NCBI RefSeq assembly: GCF_028290625.1
Contig: NZ_JAQGJM010000030.1
Coordinates: 62,001 to 126,000, forward strand
Direction: 5' to 3'
Source of the DNA: Devosia sp.
GTDB lineage: Bacteria > Pseudomonadota > Alphaproteobacteria > Rhizobiales > Devosiaceae
Length of the DNA stretch: 64,000 nt
Shown here: positions 13,122 to 25,704 of the stretch, in pieces
How the letters are laid out: each line of letters opens with the position of its first letter
How positions within the stretch are numbered: position 1 is the stretch's first letter
Notes under the pieces: generated by a model
Database searches by the model: none
What the model saw: the letters and a program-made list of their open reading frames with translations, nothing else
What the model was told of the DNA's origin: nothing
Position numbers and translations under genes: made by a program

Positions 13122-13663
13122 TCGGCGACGACCACGATCCGGGCGGCAAGGTCCGCCTTGCGCTGCCCCCAGGCGTCCATGGCGACGCCATCTTTAGCGA
13201 CCACCAGCACCGCCAGATCATGCGGCGCTGGACCGGGGATCGCTTTCCGGATCGCTACAGCCTGTTCATCGGCATGAACCCCAGCACGGCCGACGCCATG
13301 GTCAACGATCCGACCTGCGCTCGCGAATGGAATTTCAGCCTGCGCGAGGGGTTCTTTGGCATGGCCAAGGGCAATGTTGGGGATTATCGCGCCACCGATC
13401 CGAAGGCGCTGCTGGCGCCGGGCGTGGTGGCGTCATCGCCGGCTAATTTGCCGTCGCTGTTGGAAGCGGCCAGGGGGGCGAGCTTGGTGGTTTTGTGCCA
13501 TGGCAAGCTCAACCGGGTGTTGGTGGAGCCGGCGCGGGAGATCGTGGCGGCATTGCGGGCGCATGACATCAAGATCATGTGCTTCGGCACCAACGCCGAT
13601 GGGAGCCCGAAGCACCCGCTGTATTTGCGGCTGGATACGAAACTGGTGAAGTACGAGGGGTAG
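13118..13663 (+). CDS. DUF1643-family protein
   Basis: A 181-residue cytosolic protein carrying the DUF1643 signature: [21 protein letters not shown], then [14 protein letters not shown], and [10 protein letters not shown] followed by a C-terminal LYLRLDT. The family's biochemical role is not established; the conserved MNPSTAD..NDPT core looks like a nucleotide- or base-binding loop. The start ATG overlaps the folD stop by 4 bp (ATGA), so the pair is translationally coupled. The repeat block begins immediately after its stop. Confidence 0.85.
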   Translation: MIGDDHDPGGKVRLALPPGVHGDAIFSDHQHRQIMRRWTGDRFPDRYSLFIGMNPSTADAMVNDPTCAREWNFSLREGFFGMAKGNVGDYRATDPKALLAPGVVASSPANLPSLLEAARGASLVVLCHGKLNRVLVEPAREIVAALRAHDIKIMCFGTNADGSPKHPLYLRLDTKLVKYEG

Positions 13664-13666
13664 AAA

Positions 13667-13805
13667 CCCCTCATCCGCCCTCCGGGCACCTTCTCCCGCA
13701 AGGGGAGAAGGGGGAAAGAGACGAGAGTTCTCACTCGTCAACCCTCGCCCCTTGCGGGAGAGGGACAGGTTGCGACGCGTTCAGCGGAGCAAGCAGGGTG
13801 AGGGG
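13667..13805. repeat. Two-module dispersed repeat, copy 2 (module order b-a)
   Basis: Module b (13667-13713) and module a (13742-13805) match those at 10107-10258 closely but in reversed order, separated by a short unique spacer. Both copies occupy convergent gene ends, here between the DUF1643 gene and the metH transcript. Confidence 0.85.
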
Positions 13806-13808
13806 TCC

Positions 13809-14173
13809 TTACGCCGTCCCAGCCAAATAAAACCGCCGTGCCACCGTATGATCGCGTAGCGCCGTCGCCTGCAACTTCCCCGTCAGCGCATCAACGACCT
13901 TGCTGGGCTCAACCACTGCCGAAGCATCCACCACAACGCTGGTGAAAACCGGCCGCATCCCCAGCCGCACCTCCTCCAGCAGGTCGAACAGTATCGCCCG
14001 CACATCGCCGCGCCCGGCGCACGCCACGCACTGAAACCCATCCGCATGGCCATGCCCAGTGTTAGCCGTCAGCCGCACCAGCGCTGTACCGCTGTCGAGC
14101 GGCAGCAGCCGCCCGGCAGTGGTCACCAGCGTTACCGGGATCTGGTCCGCCCTGATCTGAACCGCGGCGCCCA

Positions 14174-14174
<1 letters not shown>
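13809..14174 (-). CDS. Short CobW/G3E-like protein lacking the P-loop, coupled to metH
   Basis: A 121-residue product. IPVTLVTTAGRLLPLDSGTALVRL aligns with the start of CobW/G3E GTPases (IPVTLVTGFLGAGKTT), but the Walker A loop is gone. FQCVACAGRGDVRAILFDLLEEV resembles the family's metal-binding CxCC-xxRGDL segment with CVAC in place of CxCC, and SVVVDASAVVEPSKVVDAL mimics the following IETTGLADPAPV stretch. The frame is intact, so this looks like a maintained, GTPase-dead mini-protein rather than debris. Its ATG overlaps the metH stop by one base, which suggests a role with the cobalamin-dependent (and zinc-binding) enzyme. The family assignment is by eye. Confidence 0.5.
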
Positions 14175-17959
<3,785 letters not shown>

Positions 17960-18002
17960 CGTCGTCCTATCTGATCGTTCAATACAGCCAGTCGAAGCAC
18001 TC

Positions 18003-18022
18003 ATATAAAGATATCTTTATAT
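18003..18022. promoter_or_regulatory. Perfect 20-bp palindrome upstream of metH (SahR-like operator)
   Basis: ATATAAAGATATCTTTATAT is a perfect palindrome 43 bp before the chosen metH start, in an otherwise GC-rich region. ATAAAGATATCTTTAT-type sites are, to my knowledge, the operators of the ArsR-family S-adenosylhomocysteine sensor SahR that controls methionine-cycle genes in Alphaproteobacteria. The regulator itself is not in the window. Confidence 0.65.
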
Positions 18023-18191
18023 CATTCAAGCGCCAAAAGCCAGTGACGGCTCGTCCTTTGGCTTCGACACAATTGCCACCAAATCGTTTAACGCTTCGCT
18101 CGCCTTAACCGAACCGAAACCCAAAATCCGTTCCATACGCGCGGGGATGGCGAGCATGGGGTAATGTCCAGGCTACAATAGTAAAGAGCGT

Positions 18192-19256
18192 ATGACGTTG
18201 AGTACACCGACATCCCCCTGGCGTAATGCCACTCGCCTTGTCGCCCTTACCACCTTGCTTGCGCCGATACTGGCTGCCTGCGGTGGCGGCGGCCTTGGAG
18301 CCACCGTCAAGCGCGGCGCCTTTTCCTCGGCGGAATACGGGGTAGGGGTGTCGCCCCGGGTCACCAACAATCCAAATCCGCCCAAGGGCGGCGGCCGCTA
18401 TCAGGTCGGCAAGCCCTATACGGTGCGCGGCAGGGTCTATACGCCTACCGAAGATCCCAATTACCAGGCGGTCGGCGAAGCCTCGTGGTACGGTTCTGAC
18501 TTCCATGGCCGCCGCACCGCCAATGGCGAAATCTTCTCGGCCAATGCCATCACCGGCGCTTCGCCGGTCCTGCCGCTGCCATCTTATGTTCGCGTTACCA
18601 ATCGGGAAAACGGCCGCTCGTTGATCGTCCGCGTCAATGATCGTGGCCCCTATATGCCCGGCCGCATCATGGACCTGTCGCATCGCGCCGCCGAAATGCT
18701 GGGCTATGTGAACGATGGCCACGCCCAGATCGCCGTTCAATATGTCGGCCGCGCGCCGCTCGAAGGCGACGACACCCGCATGTTGATGGCCAGCTATGAT
18801 GGCCCATCCGATTTCGGCCGCGGCAGCGGCGGCAACACGCGCTATGCCAGCAATGACGGCACCAATAGCATGGTCGACATGGCCGGAAATTTCTTCGGCA
18901 GCCTGTTCTCCTACGCCGATACCACGCCCGAGCAGCAGGATGCCGCCATCGAAACCGCCCATGCGGCTGTCGATGCAATGGCCACACGCTCGCCGGCGCT
19001 GCAGGATTGGGTGGAGTCGACCGATCTCGACGCCCGCGACATCAAGCTCGGCCTTGGCGTCTTCTCCAACCAGGACAAGGCCATCGAACTGTCGGAACGC
19101 TTCGCTTTCCTCGGGGCTGTCGATGAGGACCAGGTCACCGTCAATGGCCGCCCGGCGACCCGGCTCACTCTCACGCATTTGAAGCCCGGCGTGGCCCGAA
19201 CTGACGCCCTGGACCTGGCTCGCGAACTTGGCCTCGAGGACATTACCGTCTATTAG
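18192..19256 (+). CDS. rlpA: RlpA-type septal lytic transglycosylase lipoprotein with SPOR-like end
   Basis: RlpA cleaves naked peptidoglycan glycan strands at the septum. The 354-residue product has a signal peptide ending in the lipobox LAAC (Cys about residue 29), then the double-psi beta-barrel domain with GEASWYGSDFHGRRTANGE (about 92-110) and VRVNDRGPYMPGRIMDLSHRAA. The latter contains the conserved Asp of the catalytic acid motif. The C-terminal 75 residues (IKLGLGVFSNQDKAIELSERFA...) resemble a SPOR domain that binds denuded glycan. The dac gene follows 59 bp downstream on the same strand, a common pair. Confidence 0.92.
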   Translation: MTLSTPTSPWRNATRLVALTTLLAPILAACGGGGLGATVKRGAFSSAEYGVGVSPRVTNNPNPPKGGGRYQVGKPYTVRGRVYTPTEDPNYQAVGEASWYGSDFHGRRTANGEIFSANAITGASPVLPLPSYVRVTNRENGRSLIVRVNDRGPYMPGRIMDLSHRAAEMLGYVNDGHAQIAVQYVGRAPLEGDDTRMLMASYDGPSDFGRGSGGNTRYASNDGTNSMVDMAGNFFGSLFSYADTTPEQQDAAIETAHAAVDAMATRSPALQDWVESTDLDARDIKLGLGVFSNQDKAIELSERFAFLGAVDEDQVTVNGRPATRLTLTHLKPGVARTDALDLARELGLEDITVY

Positions 19257-19315
19257 TGTGTATCGGGCGGCATAAGCCGCCACGGCTGCAAGACCTGGTG
19301 GAATTGAGGACGATC

Positions 19316-20467
19316 GTGAAACGGCTTCTGTGGCTTGCCTTTGCGATCCTGACCCTCACGACGCCCGCCTTCGCCCAGGCCGCGGCGGCCTTTGATACCA
19401 AGGCCAAATACGCCATCCTGATGGACGAGCAGTCCGGCACCATCATCTTCCAGAAGGACGCCGATACCGCCATGGAGCCGGCCAGCATGGCCAAGCTCAT
19501 GACCATTGCGGTGGTGTTCAACGAAGTCCGTTCCGGCCGGGTCAAGCTCACCGACGAATTCTTCGTGTCGGAAAATGCCTGGCGTACTGGCGGTGCCTCC
19601 TCGGGCGGCTCCACCATGTTCGCCGAACTCAATTCCAAGATCAAAGTCGAAGACCTGATCCGCTCGGTGGTCATCCAATCGGGTAACGACGCGGCCATCG
19701 TGCTGGCCGAAGGCATTGCTGGCTCCGAACTCAGCTTCGCGGCGATGGAGAACGAGCTGGCCGGCACGATCGGGCTGGAAGATTCCCATTTCGTCAATCC
19801 GACCGGCTTGCCGGATCCCGACCAATATATGACCGCCCGCGACTTGGCCGAAGTCGCCCGCTACCTGATCCGCGAATTCCCCGAATATTATCACTACTTC
19901 TCCGAGCCCGAGATGGAGTGGAACGGCATCAAGCAGCCCAACCGCAACGCGCTGGTCGAGCTGGGCATTGGCGTCGACGGCCTCAAGACCGGCCACACCG
20001 AGGCCGCCGGCTACGGCTCGGTCATCTCCACCGCTGAAGGCGGCCGCCGCCTGATCGCCGTACTGCACGGCATGAAATCCATGGCCGAGCGCACCGAGGA
20101 AGGCCGCAAGCTGATCACCTGGGGTGCCCGCGCCTTCGAACGGGTTTCGGCATTCCCCGAAGGCCACATCATCGGCTACGCCAACGTCTATGGCGGCACC
20201 AGCGGCAGCGTCGGTCTCGTCGGTGAGGGTGAGGTGGCGCTCTACCTGCCGCGCGGCTCGCGCAAGTGCCTACAAGCTAGCATCGTCTATACCGGCCCCC
20301 TGATGCCGCCGGTCGAGCAGGGCGCCAAGATTGCGGAACTGCGCGTCTTCTGCGATGACAAACTGGTGCAGACCGCGCCGCTATTCGCCGCCGACACGGT
20401 GGAAGAGGGCGATATCGTGCGCAAGGCGAGCGATGCGCTCAAGCAGTTGGCGCTGGGCTGGCTTTAG
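19316..20467 (+). CDS. D-alanyl-D-alanine carboxypeptidase (penicillin-binding protein 5/6 family)
   Basis: Trims the terminal D-Ala of peptidoglycan stems in the periplasm. The 383-residue product starts at GTG with GAGGA 6 bp upstream, giving a signal peptide KRLLWLAFAILTLTTPAFA. Serine active-site motifs are in order: SxxK in PASMAKLMT (about residue 59), SxN in IQSGNDAA (about 121) and KTG in DGLKTGHTEAAGYG (about 222). A PBP5-type C-terminal beta domain and a terminal amphipathic helix (ASDALKQLALGWL) follow. It lies between rlpA and tmk. DacA, DacC and DacF names are all used for this family, so no symbol is given. Confidence 0.93.
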   Translation: MKRLLWLAFAILTLTTPAFAQAAAAFDTKAKYAILMDEQSGTIIFQKDADTAMEPASMAKLMTIAVVFNEVRSGRVKLTDEFFVSENAWRTGGASSGGSTMFAELNSKIKVEDLIRSVVIQSGNDAAIVLAEGIAGSELSFAAMENELAGTIGLEDSHFVNPTGLPDPDQYMTARDLAEVARYLIREFPEYYHYFSEPEMEWNGIKQPNRNALVELGIGVDGLKTGHTEAAGYGSVISTAEGGRRLIAVLHGMKSMAERTEEGRKLITWGARAFERVSAFPEGHIIGYANVYGGTSGSVGLVGEGEVALYLPRGSRKCLQASIVYTGPLMPPVEQGAKIAELRVFCDDKLVQTAPLFAADTVEEGDIVRKASDALKQLALGWL

Positions 20468-20469
20468 AG

Positions 20470-20558
20470 CATCGTGTGGAAAAGTGGGAACCGGTTTTCC
20501 ACTAAAACGATGCGACCACTAAGGATGAGAACCTTATGGGACCTGGTCCCATAAGGTT
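20470..20558. repeat. Palindromic intergenic element between dac and tmk
   Basis: Two inverted structures fill the dac-tmk gap. The first (20470-20515) carries GTGGAAAAGTGGGAACCGG and TTTTCCAC inside GCATCGT/ACGATGC arms, matching a repeat type I know from Hyphomicrobiales (GGAAAAGTGGGAACCGGTTTT). The second (20530-20558) is a 29-bp perfect odd palindrome, AACCTTATGGGACC on each side of a single T, ending 22 bp before the tmk start. Either could attenuate transcription or affect tmk translation. Confidence 0.7.
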
Positions 20559-20580
20559 CGAACAGGGAACGACATTACCG

Positions 20581-21267
20581 ATGCTCGACGCTTCCCAGGC
20601 CAGCCGCGCTCGCTTCATCACCTTCGAAGGTGGCGAGGGCGTCGGCAAATCCACCCAGGTCAAGCGCCTGTTGGCGAGCCTTGCCGAAACCTCGATCCAA
20701 GCCGTACGCACCCGCGAGCCAGGCGGCACGCCTAAGGCAGAGGCCGTGCGCTCGTTCATCCTGCAAGGCCGTTCGGAAAGCTGGGGCGCTGGCGGCGAAG
20801 CGGTGCTGTTCGCCGCTGCCCGCCTTAACCACGTCAATGAGCTGATCGCGCCCAATCTGGCCGCGGGCAAATGGGTCATCTCCGACCGTTTCCACGATTC
20901 CACCCGCGCCTATCAGGGCCTCACCGGCGGCGTCGATGACAAGTTGATCGCAGCGCTCGAAGCCCTGGCTTTGGATGGGCATGCACCGGACCTGACCATC
21001 GTGCTCGACATGGACCCTGAGATTGCCTTCCGCCGCGTTGCCCAGCGCGCCATCGAAGATGGCCTCGCCCTCACAGGCGACCGCTTCGAAAAGGAAGACA
21101 TAGAGTGGCACAAGCGCCTGCGCGACAGCTTCCTGTCCATCGCCAAGGCCAATCCGAACCGCTGCGTCGTCATCTCCGCCGATCAGGGCGAGGATGCGCT
21201 GGAAGCGGCGATCTGGGCCGTGGTCAGCGACAAATTCCCCGAAGTGACGGGCAGGGCGCGCGCGTGA
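20581..21267 (+). CDS. tmk: Thymidylate kinase
   Basis: Phosphorylates dTMP to dTDP. The 228-residue product has the P-loop FEGGEGVGKSTQ (about residues 15-26), the DR[FY] motif WVISDRFHDSTRAYQG, the TREPGGTPKAEAVR substrate loop and a C-terminal LID-like region (QRAIEDGLALTGDRFEKED). The start at 20581 has AGGGAA about 8 bp upstream and follows a large palindrome. Its stop overlaps the GTG start of holB (GTGA), so tmk-holB-metG are translationally coupled. Confidence 0.96.
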   Translation: MLDASQASRARFITFEGGEGVGKSTQVKRLLASLAETSIQAVRTREPGGTPKAEAVRSFILQGRSESWGAGGEAVLFAAARLNHVNELIAPNLAAGKWVISDRFHDSTRAYQGLTGGVDDKLIAALEALALDGHAPDLTIVLDMDPEIAFRRVAQRAIEDGLALTGDRFEKEDIEWHKRLRDSFLSIAKANPNRCVVISADQGEDALEAAIWAVVSDKFPEVTGRARA

Positions 21268-22289
21268 CCGATCCCGATGGCCTGGAGGATGTGGCTGCGC
21301 CGGAGCAGCACCGCACGCTTTGGGGCCACGCCGCCGCCAAGGCCACCATTCTCGAACGCCTGAACAATCATCGCCTGCCCGGTGCCATTCTACTGCATGG
21401 CCCTCAGGGCATCGGCAAGGCAACGCTGGCGTTCAATCTCACCCGCCTGATTTTCACCGCCACCGGCGACGAAGATGCAAACCGCGTCGATCAACAGGTC
21501 GCGGCGCTCTCCCACCCAAACCTGGCCCTGCTGCGCCGCCGGCCCAAGGACGCCAAGGGCTACTACACCGTGATCCGCGTCGAGGACGTGCGCAACCTGC
21601 GCGAAGACCTGCACCAGACGCGCGGCCGTGCCGGCCACCGCATCGCCATCATCGACAGTATCGACGATTGCAATCCGTCCGCCGCCAATGCGCTGCTGAA
21701 AACCCTTGAAGAGCCGCCGGCCGATACGACGTTCTTCCTAGTTTCCCATCGTCCCGGCCAGTTGCTGCCGACCATCAAGTCCCGCTGCCACAGCCTTGCG
21801 CTCCGCCCATTGGCCGATGCCGATGTCCGAGCCGTGCTGGCCGACCAGCGTCCGGACCTGCCATCCGACCAGTTCGACCGCGCAGTGTCCCTTGCTGGCG
21901 GCCGCCCCCGCCGCGCGTTCGAAACGCTGACACTCGAGGATGGTAGCGCTCTGGGCGCCCTCCAGGCCTGGTTCACCGCCCCCAATCGCCACCCAGCCGC
22001 CGTCCATATTCAACTGGCCGAGGCGCTGGGCGCCAATACCCAAAGCACCGAACTGTCCTTCGCGCGCGAAATGCTGACCGATTGGCTGGCGACCGAGGCC
22101 CGCAATGCTGCCATCCAGCCCGGTGGCCGCTATCGCCTTGCCTCGGCCAATGCGCTATGGGACAAGGCACAGGCCCTGCTTGCCGAGGCCGACAGCATCA
22201 ACCTGGATATGAAGCAGACGCTCGTCGCTATTTTCGACGCGATCCGCAAGCATATCGAGACCACCACACCAGTTTCCATCGAGCCCTGA
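21264..22289 (+). CDS. holB: DNA polymerase III delta' subunit
   Basis: Clamp-loader subunit of the replicative polymerase. The 341-residue product starts at GTG overlapping the tmk stop. It has an AAA+ fold with a degenerate Walker [10 protein letters not shown] (Thr/Ser replaced by Ala as often seen in delta'), the Walker B/SRC region [22 protein letters not shown], and [12 protein letters not shown], which contains the SRC arginine finger. The C-terminal half is a helical collar domain. Its stop overlaps the metG start (TGATG). Confidence 0.95.
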   Translation: MTDPDGLEDVAAPEQHRTLWGHAAAKATILERLNNHRLPGAILLHGPQGIGKATLAFNLTRLIFTATGDEDANRVDQQVAALSHPNLALLRRRPKDAKGYYTVIRVEDVRNLREDLHQTRGRAGHRIAIIDSIDDCNPSAANALLKTLEEPPADTTFFLVSHRPGQLLPTIKSRCHSLALRPLADADVRAVLADQRPDLPSDQFDRAVSLAGGRPRRAFETLTLEDGSALGALQAWFTAPNRHPAAVHIQLAEALGANTQSTELSFAREMLTDWLATEARNAAIQPGGRYRLASANALWDKAQALLAEADSINLDMKQTLVAIFDAIRKHIETTTPVSIEP

Positions 22290-23839
22290 TGACCGCCAAA
22301 CCCTTTTACGTCACGACCGCGATTTCCTATCCGAACGGCGCCCCCCATATCGGCCACGCCTATGAGATGATCGCCACCGACGCCATCGCCCGCTTCAAGC
22401 GGCTGGAAGGGCGCGACGTCTATTTCCTCACCGGGACCGACGAGCACGGCATCAAGATGGTGCAAACCGCTGCCGCCCAGGGCGTCACGCCGCGCGAGCT
22501 GGCGGACCAGAACTCCGCCGAGTTTCGCCGCCTGGCCGAAACGCTGAACATCTCCAACAACGACTTCATCCGCACCACCGAACCGCGTCACCACGAGGCC
22601 AGCCAGACCATCTGGAACAAGATGGCCGCCAACAACAATGGCGACATTTTCCAGTCCACCTACAAAGGCTGGTACTCCGTCCGCGACGAAGCCTATTTCG
22701 ATGAAGACGAACTGACTGAAAAGAACGGCAAGCGTTTCGCGCCGTCCGGCGCCGAAGTCAATTGGGTGGAAGAACCCACCTATTTCTTCCGCCTCTCGGC
22801 CTATCAGCAGAAGCTACTCGACCTCTACGAGGCCAATCCGGATTTCATCGCGCCGAAAGAACGCCGCAACGAAGTCATCTCTTTTGTCAAAGGCGGGCTG
22901 CAGGATCTCTCGATCTCGCGCACCACTTTCGATTGGGGTATTCCGGTGCCCGACGCGCCCGGCCACGTCATGTATGTCTGGGTCGACGCCCTGACCAACT
23001 ACATTACCGGTGTCGGCTTTCCCGATATGGACAGCGAGCTGTTCAAGAAATTCTGGCCGGCCGACCTGCATGTCATCGGCAAGGACATCATCCGCTTCCA
23101 CACGGTCTATTGGCCTGCCTTCTTGATGAGCGCCGGCATCGACGTGCAGCATCGCGTCTTCGCCCACGGCTTCCTGACCGTCGATGGCCAGAAGATGAGC
23201 AAATCGCTCGGCAACGTTGTGGATCCCTTTGAATTGGCGTCGGAGTTCGGCGTCGATCAGTTGCGCTATTTCCTGCTGCGCGAAGTCTCCTTCGGCCAGG
23301 ACGGCGACTATAGCCGCGACAAGCTGGTCAACCGCGTAAACGCCGATCTCGCCAACAATCTGGGCAACCTGGCCCAGCGCTCACTGTCGATGATCAACAA
23401 GAACCTCGACGGCAAGGTGCCCGAGCCGGGCGAGCTGACGGCCGACGATCTGGCGCTGCTCGCGGAAGTCGATGAGGCCATCGCCGCCGCGCAAAGGGCC
23501 ATGGACGGCCAACTCGTCCACGAAGCCGCCGGCGCCATCATCGCCGCGCTCAGCTCCGCCAACAACTACTTCGCCGCCCAGGAGCCTTGGGCTCTGAAGA
23601 AGACCGATCTGGCCCGCATGGGCACAGTGCTCTACACCACCACCGACACTGTGCGACGCCTCACCATTCCAATGCTGGCCTTCGTACCCCAGTCGGCCGA
23701 AGCGCTGCTCGATCAACTGGCCGTGCCGGCCGACGAGCGCCTGCTCAGCCATGCCCAGACCCCGAACCTATTGCGTCCGGGCACCGAACTTCCGGTGCCG
23801 CAGGGTGTGTTTGCCCGCCTCGAGCGCAAGGCCGAATAG
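22289..23839 (+). CDS. metG: Methionyl-tRNA synthetase
   Basis: Charges tRNA-Met. The 516-residue class I synthetase has HIGH in [13 protein letters not shown] (about residue 20), KMSKS in [15 protein letters not shown] (about 300), and the [11 protein letters not shown] signature. It is the shorter bacterial form without the C-terminal tRNA-binding extension. Its ATG overlaps the holB stop, and tatD begins 3 bp after its stop: the tmk-holB-metG-tatD operon common to Alphaproteobacteria. Confidence 0.97.
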   Translation: MTAKPFYVTTAISYPNGAPHIGHAYEMIATDAIARFKRLEGRDVYFLTGTDEHGIKMVQTAAAQGVTPRELADQNSAEFRRLAETLNISNNDFIRTTEPRHHEASQTIWNKMAANNNGDIFQSTYKGWYSVRDEAYFDEDELTEKNGKRFAPSGAEVNWVEEPTYFFRLSAYQQKLLDLYEANPDFIAPKERRNEVISFVKGGLQDLSISRTTFDWGIPVPDAPGHVMYVWVDALTNYITGVGFPDMDSELFKKFWPADLHVIGKDIIRFHTVYWPAFLMSAGIDVQHRVFAHGFLTVDGQKMSKSLGNVVDPFELASEFGVDQLRYFLLREVSFGQDGDYSRDKLVNRVNADLANNLGNLAQRSLSMINKNLDGKVPEPGELTADDLALLAEVDEAIAAAQRAMDGQLVHEAAGAIIAALSSANNYFAAQEPWALKKTDLARMGTVLYTTTDTVRRLTIPMLAFVPQSAEALLDQLAVPADERLLSHAQTPNLLRPGTELPVPQGVFARLERKAE

Positions 23840-23842
23840 ACC

Positions 23843-24622
23843 ATGCTGATCGACAGTCACTGCCATCTGGACTTCGAGGCGCTCGCCGGCGACATCGACG
23901 GCGTTTTAGCCCGCGCTGCTGCTGTCGGCGTTACCGGAATGGTAACAATATCCACACTGGTGGATAACTTTTCCACGTACGCCGCCATCGCGGAACGTTA
24001 CCAGAACGTGTGGTGCTCGGTCGGCACCCATCCGCACAATGCGGACAAGGAATTGCACATCCAGACCGACGATCTGGTGCGCCTAAGTGCCCATCCACGT
24101 TGCGTTGCCATCGGTGAAGCCGGTCTCGATTACTTCTACGACAATGCACCGCGAGAGGCCCAGGCCACGGGCCTTCGCCGCCATATCGCCGCCTCCAGAA
24201 TCACCGGTCTTCCACTGGTTATCCACAGCCGCAAGTGCGACGACGACATGGCAGCGATCCTGACCGAAGAAGCCGGGCAGGGGGCCTTCCCCTTCGTTCT
24301 GCACTGCTTCACCGCCGGTCAGGACCTGGCCCGCACCGCGCTCGATCTGGGCGGCTATATTTCGTTCTCCGGCATCATCACCTTCAAGAACGCCGAGGAC
24401 ATCCGCGAAGTCGCCAAGTTCGTACCGGCCGACCGCTATCTCGTTGAAACCGATGCACCTTATCTGGCGCCGATCCCGCATCGCGGCGCCTCCAACGAGC
24501 CGAGCTTCGTGCGCTTCACGGCCGAGAAGGTCGCCGAAGTCCGTGGCCTGACCCTCGAAGCGCTCGGCGCCGAAACCACCGCCAATTTCGCCCGGCTGTT
24601 CTCCAAAACCGGACTGGCATGA
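23843..24622 (+). CDS. TatD-family metal-dependent deoxyribonuclease
   Basis: A 259-residue TIM-barrel hydrolase. LIDSHCHLDF is the N-terminal HxH metal motif, GEAGLDYFYD carries the metal Glu, LPLVIHSRKCDDD and FVLHCFTAGQD supply His ligands, and LVETDAPYLAPIPHRG is the C-terminal signature with the metal Asp. Family members are 3'-5' exonucleases implicated in DNA repair and turnover. It ends 4 bp before the MBL hydrolase and closes the tmk-holB-metG group. Confidence 0.92.
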   Translation: MLIDSHCHLDFEALAGDIDGVLARAAAVGVTGMVTISTLVDNFSTYAAIAERYQNVWCSVGTHPHNADKELHIQTDDLVRLSAHPRCVAIGEAGLDYFYDNAPREAQATGLRRHIAASRITGLPLVIHSRKCDDDMAAILTEEAGQGAFPFVLHCFTAGQDLARTALDLGGYISFSGIITFKNAEDIREVAKFVPADRYLVETDAPYLAPIPHRGASNEPSFVRFTAEKVAEVRGLTLEALGAETTANFARLFSKTGLA

Positions 24623-24626
24623 TCTT

Positions 24627-25463
24627 ATGGCCGACGCGCAGAAGATCATTGCCACCGTGCTAGGCTGTGGCTCGTCCGGCGGCGTGCCGCGCATCGGCAA
24701 TATCTGGGGCGATTGCGACCCGGCAGAGCCACGTAATCGCCGCCGCCGCTGCGCACTGCTGATCGAAGGCTGGACCGAAGGCGTCGCCGAGCCGACGCGC
24801 ATCCTCATTGATACCGGCTGCGACCTGCGCGAGCAATTGCTGGATGCCCAGGTCGATCGCGTCGATGCGGTGCTCTATACCCACGAGCATGCCGACCACA
24901 CCCACGGCATCGACGATCTGCGCGTTCTGGCGCTCAACAACCGCCAGCGTGTCGATGTCTATTTCACCCGCGAAGCCGGTGCCCGTATCCGCGAGGCCTT
25001 CGGCTATTGCTTCACCGCGCCACCCGGCAGCGACTATCCACCTATCCTCAATGCCCATGAAATCGAGGCCGGCGCCGTCCTGTCGATCGATGGACCCGGT
25101 GGCGCCATCCGCATCGACGCTTTCAGCCAAGTGCATGGCAACATTGAGTCTCTTGGCTTCCGCGTCGGCAATTTTGCGTATTCCTGCGACCTATCGGCCA
25201 TTCCCGCGACCTCCGACGCCGCCGTATCTGGCCTGACCGTCTGGATCGTCGATGCGCTACGCCACGCGCCACATCCCAGCCATCTGAGCCTGCCGGAAAC
25301 CCTGGGCCTGATCGAACGCTTCGCGCCAGGCCAAGCCGTGCTCACCAACATGCACATCGACATGGACTATCGGACGCTGCAATCGACTTTGCCCGCCAAT
25401 GTCCAGCCAGCCTTCGATGGCATGCACATCGACGTCGTCGCCGGAACCATCATCAATCTCTGA
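24627..25463 (+). CDS. Metallo-beta-lactamase-fold hydrolase (PhnP-like)
   Basis: A 278-residue MBL-fold protein. GCGSSGGVPRIGNIWGDCDP (about residues 12-31) and RNRRRRCALLIE are typical of the PhnP/RNase Z-like group. The metal motif is THEHADHTHGIDDLR (HxHxDH, about 90), with further ligands in SQVHGNIESLGFRVG and the terminal VLTNMHIDMDY. The family includes phosphoribosyl cyclic phosphodiesterases; no phn genes are nearby. It follows tatD by 4 bp, a conserved pairing. Its 3' end is 132 bp from the dif-like site. Confidence 0.88.
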   Translation: MADAQKIIATVLGCGSSGGVPRIGNIWGDCDPAEPRNRRRRCALLIEGWTEGVAEPTRILIDTGCDLREQLLDAQVDRVDAVLYTHEHADHTHGIDDLRVLALNNRQRVDVYFTREAGARIREAFGYCFTAPPGSDYPPILNAHEIEAGAVLSIDGPGGAIRIDAFSQVHGNIESLGFRVGNFAYSCDLSAIPATSDAAVSGLTVWIVDALRHAPHPSHLSLPETLGLIERFAPGQAVLTNMHIDMDYRTLQSTLPANVQPAFDGMHIDVVAGTIINL

Positions 25464-25595
25464 TCCAACTTATCCTCGGGCCACTGGGGTGGGCTATGAT
25501 AGCCCACGTAATCCGGCATCAGCGACAGCGAGAAAGCCGATAAATCCAACCGAACGCCCAAAGCTCCATAGAATCCAAGCTTTAGCTCAATCAAA

Positions 25596-25623
25596 AAGTT
25601 CCATAATATATATTATGCGAATC
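25596..25623. other. dif: dif-like XerCD recombination site (chromosome dimer resolution)
   Basis: A 28-bp site with 11-bp arms around a 6-bp TATATA centre; the core is CATAATATATATTATG, a perfect 16-bp palindrome. Read on the - strand it has ATTCGCATAA then TTATGGAACTT, aligning with E. coli dif (GCGCATAA, TTATGTTAAAT). The whole-window polarity of GGGCAGGG supports it: + strand starts at 133, 6393, 7804, 11535, 14470, 16253, 17920, 21249 and 24275 on the left; - strand copies start at 35400, 35804, 36868, 39597, 43721, 45962, 51774, 56957, 58158 and 60831 on the right. All point here, as FtsK-orienting sequences should. Confidence 0.88.
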
Positions 25624-25647
25624 ACGGATGCAAGGAACGGTGGCTCG

Positions 25648-25652
25648 GCAGA
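25648..25652. repeat. Target-site duplication, left copy (GCAGA)
   Basis: GCAGA directly abuts the TGTC end of the transposon and is repeated exactly after the other end. Five-base duplications are the hallmark of Tn7-type insertion. Confidence 0.92.
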
Positions 25653-25680
25653 TGTCCTACGCAATCCAATTTGGCACTGG
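25653..25680 (+). repeat. Left terminal inverted repeat
   Basis: Starts TGTC and ends CAATTTGGCACTGG. Over 28 bp it matches the inverted right end (34215-34242) at 17 positions, concentrated in the outer TGTC and the inner TnsB-type site. Confidence 0.9.
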
Positions 25681-25701
25681 CGAGTACCCAATTTGGCACT
25701 G
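25666..25701 (+). repeat. Left-end TnsB-type binding sites L1 and L2
   Basis: L1 (25666-25680, CCAATTTGGCACTGG) and L2 (25688-25701, CCAATTTGGCACTG) are near-identical direct repeats 22 bp apart, about two helical turns. They are in inverted orientation to the sites at the right end. Only two sites are clear at this end. Confidence 0.85.
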
Positions 25702-25704
25702 CGG

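Noticed and set aside
24219..24227. Perfect DnaA box TTATCCACA; another is at 50219-50227.
   Set aside because: Both are isolated, one inside tatD and one overlapping a start codon, with no AT-rich unwinding region or cluster. The locus looks like the terminus, not an origin.
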